A DNA stretch of 52,520 nucleotides from Flavobacterium antarcticum DSM 19726 (GTDB taxonomy: Bacteria; Bacteroidota; Bacteroidia; Flavobacteriales; Flavobacteriaceae), in NCBI RefSeq assembly GCF_000419685.1, contig NZ_ATTM01000007.1:145346-197865 (forward strand). The letters are read 5' to 3'. Positions 46,035-52,520 of this stretch are shown piece after piece. Position numbers and translations under genes: made by a program. The first letter of the stretch is position 1, and the number at the start of each line of letters is the position of its first letter. Below the pieces are notes generated by a model. The model did not search any database. It was given only the letters and a program-made list of their open reading frames with translations, and had not been told where the DNA came from.

Positions 46035-46643
46035 ATGGCATTTGAATTACCAAAATTACCTTATGCATACGATGCATTAGAACCACATATTGATGCAAGA
46101 ACGATGGAAATTCACCATACGAAACATCACAATGCATATACAACAAATTTAAATGCGGCTATTGAAGGTACGGATTTAGAGGGTTTAACGATTGAGAATA
46201 TCTTGATTAACTTGGACAAAAAAAATGCTGCAGTTAGAAATAACGGTGGTGGATTTTACAATCATAATTTGTTTTGGACGGTTATGTCGCCTGATGGTGG
46301 CGGTGAACCTAAAGGTGAATTGATGGCTGCGATTGAATCTTCTTTTGGAAGTTTTGACGAGTTTAAAACTAAATTTGCAAAAGCGGGTGCGACTCAATTT
46401 GGTTCAGGTTGGGCTTGGCTTTGCGTGAAAAAAGACGGTAAACTTGAGGTTTGTGGAACGCCAAATCAAGATAATCCATTGATGCCAGACGTAGGTTGTG
46501 GTGGAACGCCAATTTTAGGAATGGACGTTTGGGAACACGCTTATTACTTAAATTACCAAAACCGTCGTCCGGATTATATTGAAGCTTTCTTTAAAGTGGT
46601 AAATTGGACGGAAGTTGCAAGACGTTTTGCAGTAGAAAAATAA
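46035..46643 (+). CDS. sodA: Superoxide dismutase, Mn/Fe family
   Basis: A 202-residue cytoplasmic enzyme that dismutates superoxide. The four metal ligands are in place: His27 (HHTKHHNAY), His77 (YNHNLFW), Asp164 and His168 ([13 protein letters not shown]). [11 protein letters not shown] and a Gln in the TPNQDNPLM segment favour the Mn or cambialistic type over strict Fe. No signal peptide. It is a single gene, followed by a terminator and preceded by a repeat-rich gap. Confidence 0.96.
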   Translation: MAFELPKLPYAYDALEPHIDARTMEIHHTKHHNAYTTNLNAAIEGTDLEGLTIENILINLDKKNAAVRNNGGGFYNHNLFWTVMSPDGGGEPKGELMAAIESSFGSFDEFKTKFAKAGATQFGSGWAWLCVKKDGKLEVCGTPNQDNPLMPDVGCGGTPILGMDVWEHAYYLNYQNRRPDYIEAFFKVVNWTEVARRFAVEK

Positions 46644-46669
46644 AAATTTTAATCGTTTGAAATTTGGAG

Positions 46670-46700
46670 AAGCAGAGGACTTAGGTTTTCTGCTTTTTTT
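46670..46700 (+). terminator. Terminator of sodA
   Basis: AAGCAGAGGAC pairs with GTTTTCTGCTT (11 bp with two G-T pairs), loop TTAG, then a T run. Confidence 0.8.
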
Positions 46701-46772
46701 ATGATTTTTACACTCAAGATAGATCTGAGTATACAAATTCACACAGATTTCTTTAGAAGATTATTGTGAATT

Positions 46773-47456
46773 CTAACCTTTTGTTTCTGCATAGAAATCA
46801 CTTTCGGATTTGACTTCCTCACCGTTATACACTAATTTCCAACCCATGGATTTGGTAACGATAAGCATATTAGAAAGCTCACTTACCAATCTGTTTTTTG
46901 CATTAGACTTTAAAGAAGATTTATCAATTTTTTTAGCGAGGTTTTCACGAACTGTTTTATTGATTTTATTGTAATCTTCAGCATTAAAATCATTTAATTT
47001 GGTCGATTGCATGTCGTAATATTTGTAATCGGGATAGATTTTAATTTCTTCTTTTGGAATGAATTTAATTGTAAGTGTCTTATTTGGCGCGTCAATATCA
47101 TAGGTGATTTTGCTTAAATCAAAAGAAACTGTTACTTCAGCATTTACTACAACCAATGCTTTTTTCTCAAAAGATAAAATATCGAGTAAGTACTTCTTTT
47201 GGTCTTTGTAGGTAATCACTTCTGAAAAATGTCCTTCAGTTACTACTAGTTTCCCAACGTTTTTAATTTGTTGCTCAATTAGATTTGTGTCGTATTCGAT
47301 CGACGAAGTGCTATTTGATTTCGTTGCTAATTGATAAATCAAGTAAACGATTATCGCTAATAATAACACAAGAATCCATCTGCGTGACTCGGATAAAAAT
47401 CGAATTACGTTATTGAAAAATCCGGGTTTATTTTGGTTGGTATTAGTTTCGGTCAT
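46773..47456 (-). CDS. DUF4230 membrane-anchored protein
   Basis: 227 residues. A short cytoplasmic N-terminus with basic residues (SESRRW), one membrane helix (about 28-45, ILVLLLAIIVYLIYQLA), then a periplasmic DUF4230 domain (about 58-215) with LVVTEGHFSEVITYKD, AEVTVSFDLSKI and a final helix SELSNMLIVTKSMGWKLVY. The family has no known function. It is transcribed alone. The 137-bp gap to the permease gene contains TATCTTTA-like and TATCTTCG-like near-matches to the -7 element, but no firm promoter. Confidence 0.85.
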   Translation of the reverse strand: MTETNTNQNKPGFFNNVIRFLSESRRWILVLLLAIIVYLIYQLATKSNSTSSIEYDTNLIEQQIKNVGKLVVTEGHFSEVITYKDQKKYLLDILSFEKKALVVVNAEVTVSFDLSKITYDIDAPNKTLTIKFIPKEEIKIYPDYKYYDMQSTKLNDFNAEDYNKINKTVRENLAKKIDKSSLKSNAKNRLVSELSNMLIVTKSMGWKLVYNGEEVKSESDFYAETKG

Positions 47457-47593
47457 AACACTAAAATTTCATACGAAGATAAGAAACCTTAAACAGCATT
47501 TATTATGTGTTTTGATGAATTAGTGTAAAGATATAATTATCCTTTCAAACAAAAATTGAAGTTGATTTTTGCGATTGCAATAACTAATGAAAC

Positions 47594-48793
47594 TTATTCC
47601 AACAACTTTTTATTCACGCGACTTGCAGCAATATAAGAAGCCACGAATCCTAAAATGGTAACGGTTGCCAAAACAATGAAGACATTTTGAATGGTGAATT
47701 TCACAGGATAAGCCAACGTTTCGGTTATCATAATGAATTTAAAATAATCTTGTGCCAAGACGATTGTAATTCCTAAAAAAAGTCCAATCAAAGCTCCAAT
47801 AAAACACAAAAGCGTTCCTTGAAAGAGAAATATGTTTTTCAAATTCTTGATTTCGGCACCTAAATTATAAAGGGTTTTTAAGTTTCCTTTTTTCTCCAAA
47901 ATCATCATTATTAAAGCACCAATCAGGTTGAAAAGTACTACAATAATTACTAATGTGAAAATTAAATAAACAGCGATATTCTCTGTATTCAGCATTTTAT
48001 AAAGTGAATCGTTGAGTTGAGCTCTGTTTTTTACAATTACTTTATCTTTAAAAATTGTGTTTAATTCCTGCACTACTTTCGCTTCATCCGCATTCAGTTT
48101 GAGTTTGAATTCAATTGATGAAAGTTGGTTTTGCTTTAGAAACAACATTTCTTGCGCAAGCGGTAAATCGCAAAAGATATATTTCAAGTCGATGTCTTCG
48201 CTGATGGCGTACATTCCAATTGGCACTAAAGTTTGGGTCAAAAAAGCATCTTCGGGGCTGTTGATGTCTCCTTTTCCTGCTTTGGGAACAAATACTTGCA
48301 ACGCATTGTTGAAGTCCATTAAACCCATCGAGAGTTTCTGTGAAATTCCGTAACCTACAACAACTTGTAAGGTTCCTGGTTCAAGCCATTGTCCGCCGTA
48401 AAGTCCGGCTTCAACTGTACTAACTTTTGTAAAAAGTGTATCAACACCTTTTAAATTGGCAACTTGTTGTTTTCCGTTGAATGTAAAAAGTAAACGTTCT
48501 TCAACCGTTTTACTATAAAAAGCGACGTCTTTTAATTTATCTAATTCTTGAGCTTCATTGGAATTGAAAGCGAAGAATTTTCCCGTCTTTGGGATAATTT
48601 TTAAATCTGGGTCAATCGTATTTGTAAACGAAAGACTAAAATCAATCAGTCCGCTAAAAACGGAAAGCACTACAAACAAAGCCATCGAACCAGCGATAAT
48701 ACCAATACTAGCAATCCAGTTGATGGTATTAATGGCGGTATTTTTACTGTTACTTTTTAGGTAACGTTTGGCGATGTAGAGTGAAAAATTCAA
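47594..48793 (-). CDS. FtsX/LolCE-type ABC transporter permease
   Basis: 399 residues. Helix 1 (about 25-48, NWIASIGIIAGSMALFVVLSVFSG), a MacB-like periplasmic domain (about 50-265), then three helices (about 272-297, 320-345, 367-390) in the FtsX pattern. The N-terminus MNFSLYIAKRYLKSNSKNTAIN is typical of LolC/LolE, which extract lipoproteins from the inner membrane. No ATPase gene is next to it, as is common in this phylum. It lies 1 bp downstream of rbfA, so they are co-transcribed. Confidence 0.9.
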   Translation of the reverse strand: MNFSLYIAKRYLKSNSKNTAINTINWIASIGIIAGSMALFVVLSVFSGLIDFSLSFTNTIDPDLKIIPKTGKFFAFNSNEAQELDKLKDVAFYSKTVEERLLFTFNGKQQVANLKGVDTLFTKVSTVEAGLYGGQWLEPGTLQVVVGYGISQKLSMGLMDFNNALQVFVPKAGKGDINSPEDAFLTQTLVPIGMYAISEDIDLKYIFCDLPLAQEMLFLKQNQLSSIEFKLKLNADEAKVVQELNTIFKDKVIVKNRAQLNDSLYKMLNTENIAVYLIFTLVIIVVLFNLIGALIMMILEKKGNLKTLYNLGAEIKNLKNIFLFQGTLLCFIGALIGLFLGITIVLAQDYFKFIMITETLAYPVKFTIQNVFIVLATVTILGFVASYIAASRVNKKLLE

Positions 48794-48794
48794 A

Positions 48795-49187
48795 TTAGTA
48801 TTTTCTTCGTTTCTCTAATAAATCACGGTTTTCAATTGGATTTTCTTCTCCTTTTAAAGCATTGTCAATTTTCTCAATGTAGTCTAATGAATCATCGATG
48901 AAAAATGTCAAGTTAGGTACTTTTCTCAATTGCAGTTTTACACGTTGCGATAAATCATGCTTAATTAATGAAGTATTTGTTTTAATTGCTGCTAAAGTTT
49001 CAGCTGCTTTTTCTTGTGGAAAAATACTCAAATGCACCGTTGCCACAGATAAATCCGTAGTAACAACTACTTTTGATACCGAAATAATCAGATTAGAAAT
49101 TCCGTTTTTTCGCACTTCACCTTGTAGAATATCTACTAAATCTTTCTGGATTACTCCACCTATTTTTTTCTGTCTGTTCGTTTCCAT
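48795..49187 (-). CDS. rbfA: 30S ribosome-binding factor A
   Basis: 130 residues with the RbfA KH-like fold: METNRQKKIGGVIQKDLVDIL at the start, VVVTTDLSVATVHLSIF in the middle and LRKVPNLTFFIDDSLDYIEKI near the end, where the usual Ala kink lies. It binds immature 30S near the 5' end of 16S rRNA. The C-terminal tail is charged. The ATG is only 4 nt past a -7 element, so the mRNA is probably leaderless. The permease gene follows after 1 bp. Confidence 0.94.
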   Translation of the reverse strand: METNRQKKIGGVIQKDLVDILQGEVRKNGISNLIISVSKVVVTTDLSVATVHLSIFPQEKAAETLAAIKTNTSLIKHDLSQRVKLQLRKVPNLTFFIDDSLDYIEKIDNALKGEENPIENRDLLEKRRKY

Positions 49188-49191
49188 TTTG

Positions 49192-49199
49192 CAAAAATA
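49192..49199 (-). promoter_or_regulatory. -7 element of rbfA, next to the start codon
   Basis: Minus-strand TATTTTTG matches TAnnTTTG and ends 4 nt before the ATG at 49187. The best -33 candidate is a weak TTTAAG. Confidence 0.5.
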
Positions 49200-49309
49200 C
49201 GATTTTAACTGTTATGTCTTAAAGCAGAAGTTGGTAACTGTATAATAATTTGTTTGACGTAGTTTAGTTTTGTTTAACGTTAGAAATTAAAATCCAACTT
49301 TAAAATATG

Positions 49310-49317
49310 TAAATTTG
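49310..49317 (+). promoter_or_regulatory. -7 element of queD
   Basis: TAAATTTG matches TAnnTTTG, 18 bp before the ATG at 49336. It overlaps the more upstream TTG reading (49315), which is therefore not the start. Confidence 0.5.
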
Positions 49318-49335
49318 CACTTAAATAAAATCAGT

Positions 49336-49788
49336 ATGAGTAAAATCCGCATTACTAAACAGTTTACTTTTGAAACCGGCCACGCGTTATATGGCTATGA
49401 TGGAAAGTGTAAAAATGTGCACGGACACAGTTATAAATTGTCAGTTACCGTTATTGGTTCGCCAATTTCGGATGTGAATAATGTAAAGTACGGAATGGTG
49501 ATTGATTTTACTGATTTAAAGAAAATCGTAAAAGAAGAGGTCGTAGAACAATTTGATCACGCTACTGTTTTCAATCAAAACACACCTCATATTGAATTGG
49601 CTAAAGAATTAATCAGCCGCGATCATCACGTTATTTTAGTTGATTATCAACCTACAAGCGAGAATATGGTTATTGATTTTGCTGATAGAATTTCAAAAAG
49701 ATTGCCCTCAAATATTGCTTTGTTTTCTTTGAAATTGCAAGAAACAGAATCTTCTTTTGCAGAATGGTTTGCTAGTGATAATGTATAA
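49336..49788 (+). CDS. queD: 6-carboxy-5,6,7,8-tetrahydropterin synthase
   Basis: 150 residues, PTPS/QueD family. It makes the first pterin intermediate of queuosine from dihydroneopterin triphosphate. Zinc-binding His residues are in TGHALYG and VHGHSYKL, with Cys in KCKNVHGH as the catalytic thiol. MVIDFTDLKK and FDHATVFN follow, and the C-terminal LQETESSFAEW holds the substrate-binding Glu. The start MSKIRITKQFTFETGHAL is normal. A PTPS role in other pterins is possible; no other que genes are nearby. Confidence 0.92.
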   Translation: MSKIRITKQFTFETGHALYGYDGKCKNVHGHSYKLSVTVIGSPISDVNNVKYGMVIDFTDLKKIVKEEVVEQFDHATVFNQNTPHIELAKELISRDHHVILVDYQPTSENMVIDFADRISKRLPSNIALFSLKLQETESSFAEWFASDNV

Positions 49789-49845
49789 AATACCTTAACT
49801 TATAAAACTGTTGGAATTTGCATTAGTATTTAAGCATAATTAAAA

Positions 49846-50847
49846 TCATTTTATAGTATAATTTTTAGGCAATAAAATTCCCGCGCTTTTACAATATTGC
49901 TCTATTGGTTCTAACCAATATTTAGCCCTAATCTCGTTGAGTTCTTCTGGATTTATCACATCTATGCATTGAAATGTCTTAAAATCTTCAGATACTGTAC
50001 TTGTCCCTAATAAAGATTTTTTATGGTCTTCGTACCAAGAAGTATAATGGTCCATGGCTTTTGAATAATAATCAGCAGATAAATTACCTGTTTCAACTTG
50101 TTTCCAAAGTAAATCCATAAACAATTTGGCGTCTTCTTTCTTTGCAAAACCAGCAATCGCATGATTGATCAACATAGCGATACTTTGGTCGCTAAATCTT
50201 CTGCATTTGTAACGACTTGGAAACTTATCGTTTTGCAATAAATCCAGCATATAATAACTGTTACCTATATTCAGGTATTTATACAAAATAGTAAGAGTCG
50301 AATCAGGTATTTCTCTAGTAGGCAAAATTTCAAACCTGATTTTTTGAAAATTCAATTCATTTTGCAACAGTATTTCGTAATTAGCGTCCTCAATTCTATC
50401 AATATTTTTGATGAATTCCTTCCTTAGTTTACGGGCTTCAAATTTATTACTGGTAAACATTGTATTCAAAAATATTCCATAACGAGTCTTCGAATTTTCA
50501 TATTTAGTAATAAAGCCAAAATCGTATTCAGTTTTTAAAGGTAAATCTTTAAATTCCTCATCGGTCTCAATTTGATAGCCATTTTTAAATGCTTCACGAA
50601 AATAGTGCTTAGCCTCGGGAATATTATTGTTTTCGAAATAGTAAAAAGAAATACTTAAAATGTCATTTGGTAATGGTTTTGCAAACTTTAAGGCGTTTAA
50701 TCTATACTTCAATATTGAATCCGTTTCTTTAAAAGTTTTGGACTTATTTATAGTAGCATAGTACGTTTTATAATCTGATTGAGCAGCTATGTTTATAGTA
50801 ATTGTTAGTAGTACCGTTAGTAAACCAAAGTCTTTAAATTTGCTCAT
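49846..50847 (-). CDS. Secreted protein of unknown function, helix-repeat-like
   Basis: 333 residues with a signal peptide (MSKFKDFGLLTVLLTITINIAAQ, cut before the Gln). The mature part is mainly helical. LPNDILSISFYYFENNNIPEAKHYFREAFKNGY (shown in part: NIPEAKHYFREAFKNG) looks like a tetratricopeptide-type helix pair, so the N-terminal half may be TPR-like. RYKCRRFSDQSIAMLINHAI resembles the part of DUF6624-type proteins around a conserved histidine, but I am not certain. No enzyme motif. It is a single gene facing a 630-bp repeat-rich gap. Confidence 0.7.
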   Translation of the reverse strand: MSKFKDFGLLTVLLTITINIAAQSDYKTYYATINKSKTFKETDSILKYRLNALKFAKPLPNDILSISFYYFENNNIPEAKHYFREAFKNGYQIETDEEFKDLPLKTEYDFGFITKYENSKTRYGIFLNTMFTSNKFEARKLRKEFIKNIDRIEDANYEILLQNELNFQKIRFEILPTREIPDSTLTILYKYLNIGNSYYMLDLLQNDKFPSRYKCRRFSDQSIAMLINHAIAGFAKKEDAKLFMDLLWKQVETGNLSADYYSKAMDHYTSWYEDHKKSLLGTSTVSEDFKTFQCIDVINPEELNEIRAKYWLEPIEQYCKSAGILLPKNYTIK

Positions 50848-50905
50848 TCGTCTTATAATTATTTAAAAAAGGAAAGATTTTTTATTAGTTCGTGTTTCAA
50901 GATCT

Positions 50906-50913
50906 CAAATATA
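50906..50913 (-). promoter_or_regulatory. Candidate -7 element of the secreted-protein gene
   Basis: Minus-strand TATATTTG matches TAnnTTTG, 58 bp before the start codon. No TTG at -33. Confidence 0.35.
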
Positions 50914-51020
50914 ATAATTTCTAAACGGTGAAGTGGGAGTCTTCTCGCAATAACCTTAAAAACCACTTAAAAAATATAAACAAAAAGGCCCCTAACTTTG
51001 TTATAGGTTATGTAAAACAA

Positions 51021-51045
51021 TAGCGCGGATTTGCAATCCGTACCC
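51021..51045. repeat. REP-like palindrome
   Basis: TAGCGCGGATTTGCAATCCG carries the inverted repeat CGGATT-TGC-AATCCG (51026-51040), then TACCC. It is GC-rich in an A/T-rich gap. The motif resembles the dispersed palindromes linked to RAYT-type (IS200-like) transposases in Bacteroidetes; no transposase is in the window. Confidence 0.55.
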
Positions 51046-51165
51046 ACAACCACCTAAAATCAGTCCACAAAATTGCACAAGCTCTAGCCAAGTCTTCGAC
51101 ATTCCCTAACCTCGAAACATACCTTACAATTAATTACAATCTCACTTGATTCCCTTAGAAATCCA

Positions 51166-51396
51166 TTTAAATAGCTTCGTTGTTAATTAACTTATCTTCT
51201 AAACTAATTTATAGTACTTCGCTAATGATTTGTGTGCCTTCGCTACTCCTTTGTTAGTCTTCGCTACTCCTTTGTGTGTCTTCGCTGCCAATTTGTTAGT
51301 CTTCGCTACTCCTTTGTGTGCCTTCGCTACTCATTTGTATGTCTTCGCTACCCATTTGTGTGTCTTCGCTACTCATTAGTGTGTCTTCGCCCAAAG
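51166..51396. repeat. 21-bp tandem repeat array with decaying left side
   Basis: Eight clear units of the form TTTGTGTGTCTTCGCTACTC plus one base run from 51229 to 51396. A ninth, weaker unit is at 51208-51228 (TTTATAGTACTTCGCTAATG), and two faint ones in the same register are at 51166-51207. Core CTTCGCTAC is nearly constant; the differences are mostly single bases. The plus strand is open for 75 codons (51232-51459) as a 7-residue repeat (CLRYSFV), but a promoter is lacking and I treat this as a by-product of the period. Confidence 0.85.
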
Positions 51397-51411
51397 TACA
51401 ACGACCTTATA

Positions 51412-51448
51412 AAAACCAAAAATCCCCGAAACTTTCACTTCGGGGATT
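51412..51448 (-). terminator. Terminator of the PD40-OmpA gene
   Basis: AATCCCCGAA (51421-51430) pairs exactly with TTCGGGGATT (51439-51448) around an 8-nt loop. On the minus strand TTTTGG and TTTTT follow. Confidence 0.8.
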
Positions 51449-51477
51449 CTCATTTATAATAACTTTTAATAAGACTT

Positions 51478-52520
51478 CTATTTCTTAATAATCAAGAATT
51501 CACTTCTTCTGTTTTCCGCATGTTCTTCTTCAGTGCACGCTTCTTTACAGTCAATTTTTGGTTCGCTTTCGCCGTATCCTTTTCCTGTAATACGAGTTGA
51601 AGAAACACCTTTAGAGATCACATACTGCACGGTTGATTTGGCTCTTCGGTCAGATAAATCCAAGTTGTATTTATCGCTACCTCGGTTATCCGTATGGGCT
51701 TTTACCATAATCACTAGGTTTTCATTGTGCTTCATTACTTGAACCAGTTTGTCCAATTCAAAAGCGCCTTCCGGTGTGATGTTTGATTTATTGAATTCAA
51801 AGTTGATTTCTTTCAAAATCACTTCTTTCTCCGTCACAATCACATCAATAGGATTCAATGATGCATTTACTTTTAATTTTCCACCATTTGTAGCCGCTAT
51901 TGAGAACACACCACTTTCGTAGCCGTCTTTAGCCGCTTGAATGGAATAGGCGGTGTTACAATCTACAGGATACATGATTTCTCCGCTTGCTGTAGTAGTT
52001 TGTGTCTCCAATACGTTTTTCTTTGCATCTAAAATAGATACTCTTGCGTTTGATAAGAGTACGCCTGTTTTTGCATCCGTTACTACAATCAGTGCTTCTA
52101 CACCACAAATTGGATTCGCCCAATAGATGTTGTCCGCTCCTGTTCGATTACTTGAAAAGAATCCTGCGTTTTTAGTGGTATTAAAACTAAATGCGAAGTC
52201 ATCTTTCTCACTGTTTACCGGTTTCCCAAGGTTTTCAATTTGGTTGTTGGTTTTCAAATCAACCATGTAAACGTCTAATCCTCCAAGACCAATATGTCCG
52301 TTTGAGGAGAAATACAATACATTATCGTCCGTGATTTGTGGAAACTGCTCTTTTCCTTCAGTATTGATTTTAGTTCCCATATTCTCTGGTGTACCGTAAC
52401 TTCCGTCTGCATTGATCGCTACTTTCCAAATATCTGTAAGTCCTACTGAACCTTCCATGTTTGAACTGAAGTACAATGTTTTTCCGTCTTTGCTTAAGCT
52501 CGGGCTGCTGTTTGAATGGT
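51478..52520 (-). CDS. OmpA-family protein with PD40 repeats, 5' part missing
   Basis: The C-terminal 347 residues of a larger protein whose frame stays open to the window edge. The first visible residues (HSNSSPSLSKDGKTLYFSSN) already form a PD40 beta-propeller blade, and further blades follow (FPQITDDNVLYFSSNGH, FNTTKNAGFFSSNR). A carboxypeptidase-regulatory-like beta-sandwich (about residues 145-225, counted from the visible start) precedes the OmpA domain (EINFEFNKSNITPEGAFEL to NRRSEFLIIKK). It probably links an outer-membrane assembly to peptidoglycan, as in proteins next to PorP/SprF-type genes. The upstream gene is not visible. Confidence 0.9.
   Translation of the reverse strand, partial: HSNSSPSLSKDGKTLYFSSNMEGSVGLTDIWKVAINADGSYGTPENMGTKINTEGKEQFPQITDDNVLYFSSNGHIGLGGLDVYMVDLKTNNQIENLGKPVNSEKDDFAFSFNTTKNAGFFSSNRTGADNIYWANPICGVEALIVVTDAKTGVLLSNARVSILDAKKNVLETQTTTASGEIMYPVDCNTAYSIQAAKDGYESGVFSIAATNGGKLKVNASLNPIDVIVTEKEVILKEINFEFNKSNITPEGAFELDKLVQVMKHNENLVIMVKAHTDNRGSDKYNLDLSDRRAKSTVQYVISKGVSSTRITGKGYGESEPKIDCKEACTEEEHAENRRSEFLIIKK

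Noticed and set aside
51208..51396. CRISPR array
   Set aside because: Units are directly joined 21-mers with no unique spacers, and no cas genes are present.
51232..51459. 75-codon plus-strand frame with a CLRYSFV repeat
   Set aside because: It is the translation of a 21-bp (multiple of 3) tandem DNA repeat; no promoter, and Cys/Arg/Tyr-rich content is unlike the neighbours.

Overview
The window looks like chromosome of a low-GC member of the Flavobacteriaceae, close to Flavobacterium. The evidence is: a metalloprotease with a type IX secretion sorting tail; secreted proteins whose signal peptides end in AQ; a type-B succinate dehydrogenase with a single fused cytochrome b subunit; a eukaryote-like dimeric glycyl-tRNA synthetase; an HU/SPOR envelope protein; OmpA proteins with thrombospondin type-3 or PD40 repeats; and almost no Shine-Dalgarno sequences. 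Many genes instead carry the Bacteroidetes promoter pattern (TTG, 17-23 bp, TAnnTTTG). Most genes are housekeeping. There is no phage, integrative element, CRISPR array, rRNA or tRNA that I can see.

Layout. 1-2.7 kb: rpmF with its DUF177 partner, then pdxA and ribE on divergent strands. 2.7-8.2 kb: recA; a three-gene unit (lipoprotein, ECF sigma factor, membrane protein with an anti-sigma-like N-terminus and a barrel-like C-terminus); a PlsC-type acyltransferase; trpS. 8.3-13.5 kb: a lipoprotein, dprA, an HU-SPOR membrane protein, an acyl-CoA thioesterase and glyS. 13.5-14.0 kb: a gene remnant with an in-frame amber codon. 14-21.6 kb: a large secreted reprolysin-like protease, ribF followed by a bacterial homologue of vitamin K-dependent gamma-carboxylase, a small membrane protein and bioB. 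21.6-22 kb: a 42-codon membrane miniprotein behind a CRP/FNR-like palindrome. 22-29.3 kb: comF, two lipoproteins, a nitrilase-family amidase, a small secreted protein and a GH92 mannosidase. 29.3-36.8 kb: sdhCAB, a ChaN-like protein, an Xaa-Pro aminopeptidase and an alpha/beta hydrolase. 36.8-45.5 kb: two subunits of an AddAB-like nuclease/helicase, separated by an OmpA porin and kbl. 45.5-52.5 kb: superoxide dismutase, a DUF4230 protein, an FtsX-type permease with rbfA, queD, an unknown secreted protein, and the 3' part of a PD40-OmpA gene that runs off the window.

The long intergenic gaps are full of short repeats: 7-bp periodic arrays, CACAAATT clusters, CCCGA hairpins, a REP-like palindrome and a 21-bp tandem array whose copies decay toward one side. 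The observations I rate highest are the apparent CRP/FNR-type promoter in front of the 42-aa membrane protein, the gamma-carboxylase homologue coupled to ribF, the ECF sigma/barrel operon and the 21-bp array. Several promoters sit so close to the start codon that the mRNAs may be leaderless. I did not find an obvious new defence or biosynthetic system.
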